Shown one piece after another: positions 1-8,782 of a DNA stretch of 11,787 bases. This DNA comes from Asterionellopsis glacialis. Lineage: Eukaryota > Bacillariophyta > Plagiogrammaphyceae > Rhaphoneidales > Asterionellopsidaceae. Position 1 is the first letter of the stretch. Each line of letters opens with the position of its first letter. Where the stretch lies: positions 3,108-14,894 of the forward strand of contig WKLE02001175.1 in NCBI GenBank assembly GCA_014885115.2, read 5' to 3'. The position numbers and the translations under genes were made by a program. Under the pieces are notes generated by a model, which saw only the letters and a program-made list of their open reading frames with translations, was not told the origin of the DNA and made no database searches.

Positions 1-362
1 CCCCTAAAATAAAATTGAACCAAAGTAAATATTGAAATCCCAGTCCCTTTTCATAACAAGTCCCATTTTTTTCAATTTTGCAGGGGCATCCCTACAGATA
101 ATACTCTAACAGTAGCAGTGCTTACTCATTCTCAAATTTATCCTGTAACATAATACGTTTCAAGAAACAAAAAAAGGGAGGTTATAGAAATAAAAAAATA
201 TCTGTGATGACAAAGCATTGGCAGTGCATCCACAAACACTCAAAAACACTTCTTGAAAAACAAGTTTCATTGAAAGCAGCACAAAAGCAGCACAAATTAG
301 TGTGCAAGACTCATTCAGAACACAACAACCTACCAGTATGATTTTGTACAACTAATACATAT

Positions 363-410
363 ATGGTAGCAACAAGGCTACACAGAAGTGCTTTGCTGCG
401 TTGCTACCAT
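363..410. repeat. 11-bp perfect inverted repeat (hairpin)
   Basis: The arms atggtagcaac (363-373) and gttgctaccat (400-410) are exact reverse complements separated by 26 bases. No gene or target-site duplication is obvious around it. It could be a hairpin or the remnant of a small element. Confidence 0.6.
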
Positions 411-615
411 TCATTGTTCCACCATTGTTGATGGTGACGCAAAGCAAATTTTATCAAGTCCTGCAAGTCAGCAGTCAAAAAATAAGAGGATATGGGACAT
501 ACTGACAAATACATGTAGAAAGAAGAGTGCAGATGGCACATCAGTAATAAAGAGAGCATCCATACTTTCTACACAAAAATGGTACATGATATTTTTTCTC
601 AAAAACCCACTTGGA

Positions 616-725
616 AAAAGTGCAGGAACCTTGGGTTCTTTTTCATGCATTTTCCTTATAAGGGAAAATGTGCTATACAACCCAATGGATTAAGAAAAGG
701 ACGAACCCTGGGTTCCTGGACTTTT
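616..725. repeat. Nested fold-back element with a central palindrome
   Basis: The outer arms at 616-638 and 703-725 are reverse complements at 20 of 23 positions. Between them lies a nearly perfect palindrome, cattttcctta (648-658) against taagggaaaatg (659-670), with one bulged base. Each outer arm also contains a near-palindromic core (gaaccctgggttc on the right). The nested structure suggests a degraded foldback or miniature element, or an RNA-level hairpin. No target-site duplication was identified. Confidence 0.55.
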
Positions 726-865
726 TTTGAGCTTTTTTCTGCCAGCACTGCAGGATATTACTGTGTTTTGAGCAGAAAAACGTAGGGATACTAAAAAAAC
801 ACATTAAGAATGAGTCTGAGTCAAGGTCGCATTGCTTCATTTATACAGAAAACCTCCTCTGGGAG

Positions 866-910
866 TTGTAATTTCAACAGATCTACCATGTAAAAAGGTG
901 GAAATTACAA
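866..910. repeat. 10-bp perfect inverted repeat
   Basis: ttgtaatttc (866-875) and gaaattacaa (901-910) are exact reverse complements around a 25-base loop. In AT-rich DNA such a repeat can arise by chance. It lies about 130 bp upstream of the first gene's start, so a regulatory role is possible but unsupported. Confidence 0.4.
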
Positions 911-1002
911 AAGCAATCCATACTGAATGCACAAAATAGTATGGAGAGAGACATCCATCAGACGCAATACGGAATAACATTAGAAATACTCTTTGTTGTC
1001 CC

Positions 1003-1008
1003 TATAAA
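1003..1008 (+). promoter_or_regulatory. Possible TATA box of the kinase-like gene
   Basis: The hexamer TATAAA lies 38 bp upstream of the ATG at 1041. If used as a TATA box it would give a very short leader. In AT-rich DNA the hexamer is common, so this is only a candidate. Confidence 0.22.
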
Positions 1009-1400
1009 GTCAGAAAAACAAAAGCATTGCATTGAGCAGGATGTCGTCATACACTGAAGAAAATGAAGTATTGAAATCCTCCTAATCAAGTAAAGATGAA
1101 ATTATTTTAATAAAAGGTGACAATGATGATGACAACGATGACAATGACAAGGAAGAAAAAATTTTACAAGATTCCGTAGAATCAATCAACCAGGAAGAGG
1201 ACACTACCAACAACAGCAGCAAAGACAAAGGACTTACTATTAATTACAAAGGAGGAGATGGTTCTTTTGATGAATATGGTTTTCCAGAATCTCCAGCTGA
1301 TGGTATACCAACTCATGTGGTTTGTATAATTATCAATTCATGAGTGACAAAAATTGGCAAGGGAGCATTTTGTGAATGCAACAAAATTGAATCCATTCAT

Positions 1401-1850
1401 ATTCCAGAGTCAGTTACACCAATTGGTAAATATGCATTTTCTGTTTGTTCATCTCTTGCAAGCATTCAGATTCCAGAGTCAGTTACATCAATTGGCAAAT
1501 ATGCATTTTCTGTTGTTCGTCTCTTGCAAGCATTCAGATTCCAGAGTCAGGTACATTGATTGGTGAATATGCATTTTCTGGTTGTTCATCTCTTGCAAGT
1601 ATTCAGATTCCAGAGTCAGTTACATGTATTGGCAAATACACATTTTCTGGTTGTTCATCTCTTGCAAGCATTCAGATTCCAGAGTCAGTTACATGTATTG
1701 GTGAATATGCATTTTCTGGTTGTTCATCTCTTCAAGCATTCAGATTCCAGAGTCAGTTACATGTATTGGTGAATATGCATTTTCTGGTTGTTCATCTCTT
1801 GCAAGCATTCAGATTCCAGAGTCAGATACATGTATTGGTGAATCTGCATT
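1401..1850 (+). repeat. Seven tandem 69-bp units encoding BspA-type leucine-rich repeats
   Basis: The anchor attccagagtca occurs at 1401, 1470, 1538, 1607, 1676, 1744 and 1813, giving spacings of 69, 68, 69, 69, 68 and 69 bp. Each intact unit encodes the 23-residue pattern IPESVTCIGEYAFSGCSSLASIQ, shown here as one continuous unit of the repeat, typical of LRR_5/BspA repeats, which usually bind proteins. The two 68-bp spacings are exactly where the reading frame breaks. The units are very similar at the DNA level, pointing to recent duplication or gene conversion within the gene. Confidence 0.92.
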
Positions 1851-2043
1851 TAATGGGTGTCCGTTTACTTCACGAGTTGCAACTCAAAACCTCAACAATA
1901 TGGAAGAATTGTTGCTGGTACTAATAAAAAAATCACCATTGCACAACCTTTGCAACCAAAATAAGAAAGATTTATCCTCCTTAAAGATACAGGAGTATTT
2001 GGATAGGAAAAACAATAAAAAATCAGATCCGTCCATTGAAAAA

Positions 2044-2330
2044 GATGAACTTGGTCACACACCACTTCATATCCTAATGCTGAATCCCTTTATTACTGTG
2101 GAGGTACTAGATTGTTTTGTAAGACACAATAATGATACAGCAGCTCAGAGAGGAGATGCCAATAATCTACTTCCGTTGCACAATCTTTGCTGTATTCATG
2201 GAGCTACAAATGAAATGTTTTTGAAAATGTGTCAAGCCTATCCTGAAGCCCTTTTGGCAGTTGCCGGAAATTCAGGAGTGCCTCTCAAATTAGCTCTTTT
2301 GAACAATTTACATAATGATGTCACCCATGA
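2044..2330 (+). other. Ankyrin-like repeat region of the kinase pseudogene
   Basis: Two helical repeats with ankyrin-type signatures can be read: LGHTPLHILMLNP (around 2050) followed about 30 residues later by NNLLPLHNLCCIHG (around 2160), then SGVPLKLALLNN (around 2270). The TPLH and LPLH tetrapeptides are the classic start of an ankyrin helix pair. The segment lies between the LRRs and the EF-hand and would act as a protein-interaction linker. The repeats are divergent, so only the family resemblance is claimed. Confidence 0.65.
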
Positions 2331-2805
2331 TCTCTTTGCCTATTATCCAATAGGTAATGGCTTGATTCATGATGAGCACAAAGATAAACTTAAATCTGCA
2401 GCACATGAGTACATTGTCAGGTTAAAACACTTATTGACAACAAAACCAAATGATTTCAATCCACTTTGGCAACATGGATGGGTTACATTTGTTTCCCATC
2501 AAGATGTTTTCAATATTGATGCTGAAAAGCTTGAAAAAGACTGTATTAACTTAATCAGAAGTTGCGATGATGATGCAGTAAAGTTACTGGCCAAAGCAAA
2601 GAATGTATATGGAAGCACTGCTATTCAAATTGCATTTCCCAAGATTCAAGGAGAACTAAAGGAACGCTTACTCTTTTTAGGCCACTATGATCCTGTCACC
2701 AAACTTAAGATTCATAAATCAGCTACCTGCATTGTTATTAAAGCATATGATGAAAATAGAATTGATGATTACCACAATATCTTTAAAGAGAATAGCAAGC
2801 AAACA

Positions 2806-2951
2806 CCATTATCATTGAATAAAGATGAACTCAAGAACTGTTTTACAGAGCTTGGTTACTCACTAGATGACAATTTAATTAAAAAGTATTTTGAAAATTT
2901 GACGTAGACAAATCAAAATCAATTTTGGAACAAGAATTCATCAATATGTGT
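2806..2951 (+). other. EF-hand pair (first degenerate, second canonical), spanning a frameshift
   Basis: The loop at 2901-2936 reads DVDKSKSILEQE: Asp at 1 and 3, Ser at 5 and 7, Ile at 8 and Glu at 12, then Phe, as expected for a calcium-binding EF-hand. The preceding helix (LIKKYFEN) is encoded in a neighbouring frame. The switch falls in the T run at 2898-2900, so a naive translation ends at TAG 2905-2907 and misses the domain. About 30 residues upstream, SLNKDEL matches the tail of an earlier loop that lacks acidic ligands. Calcium control of the adjacent kinase, as in CDPKs, is inferred. Confidence 0.7.
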
Positions 2952-2969
2952 GTTTCTGTTCTTGATTGA

Positions 2970-3960
2970 GGTCAACGATATGAGGTGGTATTCAAATTTA
3001 TGAAAGACAAACAACGATTCCAACAAGAGAGAACATTTTGAGATGATTTCAATCTGAAGCCTGAACATGTAGTACCAGTGATAAAAGTCTATACCAGCAA
3101 TGAAGAATCTTTTATTTCCGTTCTCAGAGATATTGTTGAGACGCAAGAAGTGCTTGCCCACAAGTATGCTATTTTGATGCCCTTTTCCGACCATAACCTT
3201 GATACCATCTTCAGAAGTGAATGGCCAGGGATTGGTATGGTTCATGACTAAATCAAACAGATTGCAGAATCCGCAAAACACTTGCATGACAAGTGCATAG
3301 TCCATGGTGATCTCAAGTTATTGAATATTGTTCGTCTTCATGGACAGATGACTTTAATTGACCTTGAAACAAGTGTTAAAAAATCGGAAAGTGAGGAGAA
3401 GACTCTTATTGGTAGTAAGTTTTCTTCTGGTGTGCTTCCACCAGAAATGATTTATTGTTTCCAAAAGAATGATAATTTTAATAAGTATATAGAAAACTTT
3501 AAAATGAACAAAAACATGACAATGAACGATGGCTTCAAAAAATTTAGCCCAGACAAAATGGTGTTGGTAAAGCTTATGTTGTCAAGACATTCAATACAGA
3601 GAATAAAGAAGAACTTTTCTTCGGAAAACCAAGAAAAGTGGAAAGTCCTGTGAATACGGAAAATCTTCCATATAATGAAAACCTTGTTGAAGCAACACCA
3701 GCAGTTGATGTATGGTTGCTGGGGGTGATCTTTTTTACACTTTTGGCAGGTGAACCCCTCTTTTCTGTCAATGGCGATGATGATTTGAAAGACTGGTCTA
3801 CCATGCAAGAGCTTTTGGATTGGGATACAAACAGTTTGGAGCTAAAGATGAAGAAATTCCCACAAATCCCACGTATAGCCAAAGACCTGTTGAGAAAGCT
3901 TTTACAAAAAGAGTCTAGCAACCGTCCCAGCACGGGTGCTGTATTGGCTCATGATTTTTT
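2970..3960 (+). other. Protein-kinase-like domain with HGD catalytic loop
   Basis: Readable kinase landmarks are the candidate beta-3 Lys (codon 2994-2996, in VVFKF), the hinge-like ILMPF, the catalytic loop IVHGDLKLLN (His 3303, Asp 3309, Lys 3315, Asn 3324), the metal-binding Asp in LIDLE (3360) and PPE as the APE motif (3438-3446). These are followed by DVWLLG (Asp 3707) and the subdomain XI Arg in NRPS (3923). Arg of HRD is replaced by Gly and DFG reads DLE, while catalytic Asp, Lys, Asn and metal Asp remain. No glycine-rich loop is evident. The domain is broken by TGA 2967, TGA 3039, TAA 3249 and a frameshift near 3560. I cannot tell whether the ancestor was an active kinase. Confidence 0.78.
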
Positions 3961-4429
3961 TTATCCCAATAAATTGGATACTGCATTGGAAGATATGAAG
4001 AACACACAAGATCAAACTGTGCAAGGTATAGAGAAATTGAAGCATCTAAGCTATGGGTTACAAGCTGAATTGTCACATGATACTCAAAGCATTTCTCCGT
4101 ACAGTATGTTTGAAGCTACAGTAGTACAGACACTGACTGCTTTCATCATTACAAAGAATGAACTACAAAAACCAACATGCAAGGATTGCAATGACAATGA
4201 CAAGATTGCTTTTGATGACATTCTTGATGAGGAAGGAAATGGTTTCAAACCTGAAGCTTTACTGTTGGAGGATCAAAAGGAGATGGTGGAAAATTGCAAG
4301 AAACGGATGGACAAAGCCAAACTTTGGACTAGTCGGGTCAAAAATATCTGCACAGGAGTGCTGGAAGGGAATGTTGATCAAGTATTTGGTAATGTAAAGG
4401 ATGCTCTTGGTGATTTGGTAACAGGTGAA

Positions 4430-5065
4430 AAGATGTACTTTTATTTTATTGATGAGCTTACGGGTGAACCAGTACATGCTGAAGGTTACCCTAAAGAAAT
4501 CACAAAACCCTCTGATCTAGTGCCCAAATTGCTTCCTTTGATGCAGGTTTCCATGCGAGCTATATCCTTGTGTAATGGTGTTGCTGGTATTGCTTGTGTG
4601 TTTGGCTTTCCCTTACCAATAATACCTGCAGAAGTTTGGTCCAATATGCAAGATTCAGTGGATATTTTGAAACAGGAAAGTAGTGTTGAAGCATTTGGTT
4701 CTCTTCAAGAGGTAGTGATGGACCTTGGCGATAGTTCTGAAAAGAAGGAAGCAAAACAAACAGTACGTGGAGAGTCTTTCTGTCAATTGCTAGAGTTTTT
4801 GAACCTGAGATAAAGAAAAAAAATTTGCTGGCCTTAATCGATATCCTGATCAAGATGGTAGAGCAATTTGGACTCCACTAAAGACTTGTGAAGAAGTGGA
4901 AAAAGCACTTGATAAGATCTCCAAACAACAAAGGGCATTTCTAAAAAGAACAAACACAACACAAAAGTAAATATAGATGTTTTAAAAGACAAGAACAAAT
5001 GTATGAGTCAAGAAACCAAACGTCTCAAGCATGAAATTGGTGAGAAGGATCAAAGCTCGGCGTAG
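4430..5065 (+). other. Conserved C-terminal region and basic tail of the kinase gene
   Basis: After the kinase domain comes a long segment with FIDELTGEPVHAEGYP, KLLPLMQVSMRAISL and NGVAGIACVFGFPLPIIP, then FAGLNRYPDQDGRAIWTPL and a Lys/Glu-rich tail. This combination is familiar to me from large diatom signalling proteins, but I know of no assigned function. Three closely spaced frameshifts, in the T run 4796-4800, the A run 4816-4823 and the A run 4963-4966, hide the last 90 codons from a simple translation. Restoring frame at each needs one added base of the same homopolymer, and the resulting frame ends at TAG 5063-5065. Confidence 0.68.
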
Positions 5066-6217
5066 TTGTGTTAATCCAACCCCAGAAGCGTCGTGCTGTA
5101 TTGTTCTTTAAATCCAATATGGTAGATGAATGCAATAGACCACATTAATTGGCGGTATTTGTTTGCTGTATTTCAATTGATGTAGGTTGCTTAGTTTCTG
5201 TAATCATGCATTGGCTCAAATATTTATATTTGATTTCCAGTAATGCCTTACAAAAATCTATATAAAGTATCACAGACAATTAGACAGCAATTTTGATATT
5301 GTTTAGCTGACAAGTTATATTTTCTTCTGTTTTTGTTTCACAATCAACTAACGAACAACCTATCAATATAATGACATTGCAAAATAGTATTCATATTGTT
5401 TGTTGTTGTTTAAGAAAAAAGTAGATTCTTTCTTGCATGATCAGGTTTTATGTGCTGCTATCTGTAAGTAGCTACCAGTTACAAATGCAATGCATGTAGA
5501 GAAATGCTCTTTGCTGAGCGTTCCAAGTCGAGAATCTGACCTACTCAAGTCAACACTGCTCCTGACATCCTAGCTCTATATTATGCAATGCTCTATACAA
5601 AAATATGTGACTACTGATGCTGCAACACTACAAAGTGTCACATCTCGACTGCACTTCAACTAGCACAAATTGGCTTGCCAAAAAGGGGGTTTCTTTGATA
5701 AGGGTATGTGCAAAACTTTGTCAGCTTATTCTGATCAAAATGGGTGCTTCCATTTTGACGTTGATGGCACAATAACAATCTCGAAATTGATTGGGCGGCT
5801 TTTATACGGTGCTGGTGGAGTTGATTATATTGGGAGGGGGGAAAGAAAGAGAAGAAGGGCACGGGGGTTGGATAACGCCCCCCTTGTTCCTCCACTGTAG
5901 AAACAGTACATAAGGGTAGTCCTGTTAATCAAAATCAATATTTTGTCCTTCCACCCACCCACCTCTCTCCGATCAACCAAAAACTTGGTCCCAGTGCAGT
6001 GGCTACCAAAGCCTACAGTATTTTTCTCATTGCACAAGAAGAAAAACAGCAACATCAATGACAACCTTGATGTTACAAAGTGGATTGTTGAGTATTTTTA
6101 GAGACTAGTTAAAATAGCTCATAATTTAACCACTCCAACAAGTTTACTTCCTTTCTTTTCAATACTGTTGTCAGCATAGTGCAGCATGTGACACAAATTC
6201 TGTCACTAATAGTTAAG
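5066..6217. other. Long non-coding interval
   Basis: Nothing here is convincing as a gene. An open frame at about 5670-5900 (+) has no ATG at its 5' end and ends in a purine-rich stretch coding for a low-complexity Arg-rich peptide. The stretch 5832-5885 contains G-rich runs and a G5/C5 hairpin-like pair, and 5948-5968 holds a short CCCA tandem. The last part (6125-6217) stays open in the frame that would join the next gene across a candidate intron. Confidence 0.5.
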
Positions 6218-6260
6218 GTATTCAACTAATCCCATCTCATTTTGTGTCATGTACTTTCAG
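6218..6260 (+). other. Candidate short intron before the second gene
   Basis: A 43-nt segment starts AG|GTATTC and ends TGTACTTTCAG, with a possible branch site (CTAAT) near its start. Removing it would join an open frame from 6125 to the downstream frame in phase 0, and it removes an in-frame TAA at 6227. Without it, the gene would begin at the ATG at 6249. This is plausible, but no transcript or homolog supports it here. Confidence 0.3.
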
Positions 6261-8668
6261 GATTTCCAAAGAGAACTAGCATGTTATATACAGCAGCTTG
6301 CATGCACAACCGCCATGTGGTACTCCATCAATATTATTGATGACAGCATTCCAAGTCTCCCAACAATGTTATGGTCATCTGAAGCACATTCAATGCCCAT
6401 ACTTCAAGCAACAAATGATCTGTACCCTGAAGTGTGGGATGATGTTGTCAAACAGAATGGGCACCAAATATACAAGATTGACACTAAAGCTATTAAGGGC
6501 ATGTGTGACATGAACATGAAACAGATGTGCATGCTTTGCAGCTGTTTATGTATGGAACTAGGTAGTTCTATTTTTGTGACCAAGGTAGCAATCAATAGAA
6601 TTGTTAACCTAGAGTATGTGGAGCCTGTAACAGGAATATTTAGATATGGTAGTGAAAGAATACCATGGAGCTAAAGGTCAGTATCAAAGTGTTTAAATTG
6701 TGAGTGCAAAGTCAACAACAGCAGAAATGTGACTTACCATATGAACAAATGGACATTTGCATCAATCTTGATCATGGCAAGGGCCATTCAAGAATATCAG
6801 CAAACTTTGTTGGAAGGTACGGAAATACTAATGCAATGTGGTGCTCTGACAGTTACCCCTGTGCACTAGGCAATGCCAAATGCAAAAAAGACAATGCAAC
6901 AATAATAAAAGGAACATTTGGTGAGCTACTTGACCATGACTTGAACGAAATTCAAATGTCATCACTTACCATATTAGAGCACAACAATCAGGGGCCACTC
7001 AACACCACTGCTGATAATAACAATACACCAGATGTACCACCACAACCATCGACACCTTCACCACTAAATAATGAGGAGAGTATCAGCTCCTATGATGGTT
7101 GTCAAGAAGAGGAGCATCAACAGGAGGAGGAGGAGGTTGCTGCTGGTGGTGTTTTGGCAGACAACAACCACCAGAACAATGCAGCACCACAAGAACCACT
7201 AGTTATTCCTTTAGAAATCTTTATGGCTGCTGACATATTACTATATGTAATTGCACTGGGAAAAGAAGCCAGTGCTGGCTGGTGGTGCACCTACTGCAAC
7301 CTTAAGAAAGATGAGTGGCAAGCAAATGACCACATGCCTGGGACTGAGTGGACTATACAAGCACTGACATCACATGCTGCCAGCCTCTCACTTAATTCTG
7401 ATATTGACGCTCTCACCATATCAGCAAAAGTGAGAAAAGGGCTTAGGTCAGAACCTTTGTTTAAATCTATACTCCTGTCCAATTACATATGCCCTATTTT
7501 TCATATAACCATTGGCAAGGGTAATGATTTATTGAACAATTTGATTGAAGAGATGCAGGCTGCAGCACCAGAGGCATACACACCAGCCTATACTGAAGCA
7601 TGAAAGGCTTGTGAAGTCAGAAAGTTACAGCATGAAACATCCAAACAAGAGCTTTCCTTGTTTAATCAGTACCGTCATGATTACATGAAACACCTTAGAC
7701 GATTGGCCAAAAGGAACAACTTTGACACCCAAGAACAAATGGATACCATTACTACAGAGCTACAGGTGCTTGATAGTGAACTTGTGGTACTTCAATCTAA
7801 TATTGAAGAGAGAGTGAATGATTGGAAAATATGGAAGGGCAAGCTCGAAACAGAATCAAACAAGCCCAAAAATTCAAAGGCATGGGGACAGCCTTTACGT
7901 GCAAAACTGGACAAACTCCTGCACAAACATAGCATTGACAGGAGTGCAGCTTTTGGAGGTGCTTTGGATGGTAATGACTGCAGAAAGTTAATGGCATTTG
8001 CAGCAGACATTATTGGTGAACTGTTGAGTTATCTTTTACAAAAGGAGGACTCAAGAGTCCAAGGAATAACTGATGAACACATCACAAATGTCTGCCTAAT
8101 GCATATCACATATTTCAGTGCACTGGATGGATTCTTAAGCAACATCTTGACAAAGAGATATGTCTTCACTGAAGACATAGGAAAGACAACCCGCTTGTAC
8201 AGTAAGAAATGTTTGGAATTGGAGGGGCACATAGTAATGTCTGTGACTCCAAAAAGTCACATAATTGAATCCCATGCAGCAAACCAACAAGAATTAATCA
8301 AGGGAATTTGTGATCTTGATGAATCATTTGGTGAACATAATTACCAAATGGAAACAAGGGCAGATATTTGATTTGGAGGCACAAGAGACTTTGCAAAAAT
8401 AGAGAAGATTAAAGCAAGAGACCAGGCACAGATGATTTGCCCAATTGTACTACAAACAAAAATCAAAAATATAAATAACAAAAGGAAGAGAAAAAGAACT
8501 GTACAGAGTTAATGTAATTTGAGGAGAATGGATGAAAAGAGATTGGAAAAGGTTAGGAAAAAAGTTGAAGCAAGGAAGAATGTATTAGAAATGGATGGTC
8601 CAGTAACAACAATGGTTAGCATTTGTGAGGGGGTTAAGAGAATATACAGTGGTACACCCACCTCCTAA
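6261..8668 (+). pseudogene. Interrupted large protein of unknown function with CxxC and GGxLxGxxCR motifs
   Basis: About 800 codons can be followed. The N-terminal part (6261-6671) is unrelated to anything I can name. Later segments show INLDHGKGHSRIS (about 6760), CKKDNATII (about 6880), a Gln/Glu-rich linker (about 7100-7140), WWCTYC then EWQ and EWT (7280-7355), FGGALDGNDCRKLM (about 7953-7993) and a Lys/Arg-rich, probably nuclear-localising, segment (about 8480-8509) before a charged, likely helical tail. The pattern recalls abundant uncharacterised multicopy proteins, possibly transposon-encoded, but this is only an impression. Damage: the frame changes between about 6630 and 6700. In-frame stops are TGA 6701, TGA 7601, TGA 8369 and TAA 8510, and the frame stays coding-like beyond each to TAA 8666-8668. 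The 5' end is uncertain: ATG 6249 or spliced from upstream. Confidence 0.6.
7286..7355 (+). other. CxxC putative zinc-binding module
   Basis: Cys codons at 7286 and 7295 form WWCTYC, followed by DEWQ, an HMPG turn, EWT and a second His about 14 residues later. Two Cys and two His at this spacing could form a zinc-binding fold. The spacing does not match the standard C2H2 finger, so metal binding is inferred. Confidence 0.4.
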
Positions 8669-8782
8669 TTCATTAGTTACGTATTATATATTTTAAATTT
8701 GTTTGGAAAATGTATTCCTAGAAGTATGAAACTATTAAAAATAAGTGATGGTCCATCCTTAAAGATTATGCTACCAATATTT

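Larger units (their letters stand above)
1..1040. other. Non-coding upstream region with small inverted repeats
   Basis: I find no convincing gene here. The longest open frame (about 388-693, +) runs straight through a fold-back repeat and ends in a stretch coding for a low-complexity hydrophobic peptide, so I treat it as chance. The region is AT-rich with short A and T runs. It holds three inverted repeats, listed separately, and a TATA-like hexamer just before the first gene. Any promoter for the kinase-like gene would lie in the last few hundred bases. Confidence 0.6.
1041..5065 (+). pseudogene. Broken LRR (BspA-type)-ankyrin-EF-hand-protein kinase gene, diatom-like
   Basis: About 1,340 codons can be followed. 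Order: acidic Asp/Asn-rich N-terminus (to about 1330), BspA-type LRRs (about 1344-1860), ankyrin-like segment (about 2044-2330), EF-hand (loop 2901-2936), kinase-like domain (about 2970-3960), a conserved region with DELTGEPV (about 4450), NGVAGIA (about 4575) and FAGLNRYPDQDGRAIWTPL (about 4824-4880), and a Lys/Glu-rich tail ending at TAG 5063-5065. There is no signal peptide or membrane span, so the ancestor was probably an intracellular, perhaps calcium-responsive, signalling kinase. Damage seen: stops at 1083 (TAA), 1341 (TGA), 2967 (TGA), 3039 (TGA) and 3249 (TAA). Frameshifts lie near 1512, 1732, 2898-2900, 3555-3568, 4796-4800, 4816-4823 and 4963-4966, each consistent with one missing base. 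The start at 1041 is the first ATG of the frame, but the stop after 14 codons makes it uncertain. Pseudogene is preferred. Introns or sequence errors could explain part of the damage. Confidence 0.8.

Noticed and set aside
388..693. 101-codon plus-strand open frame
   Set aside because: It crosses the fold-back repeat at 616-725, is overlapped by other equally long frames on both strands, and shows no recognisable motif.
1354..1772. Alternative-frame repeats reading FRFQSQLHVLVNMHF
   Set aside because: These are out-of-frame readings of the 69-bp LRR array, which is periodic in all frames.
2919..3305. 128-codon minus-strand open frame
   Set aside because: It lies opposite the kinase domain, whose motifs on the plus strand are clear. 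It is an antisense shadow.
5670..5900. 76-codon open frame containing DVDGTITI
   Set aside because: No ATG at its start, no further EF-hand features, and a low-complexity Arg-rich end. Could be an exon, but unsupported.
1041..8668. Reassigned genetic code (TGA as Trp) to explain in-frame TGA
   Set aside because: TGG is used freely, TAA stops also interrupt the frames, TGA at 1341 replaces a Ser, and frameshifts are present as well. Decay or sequence error is simpler.
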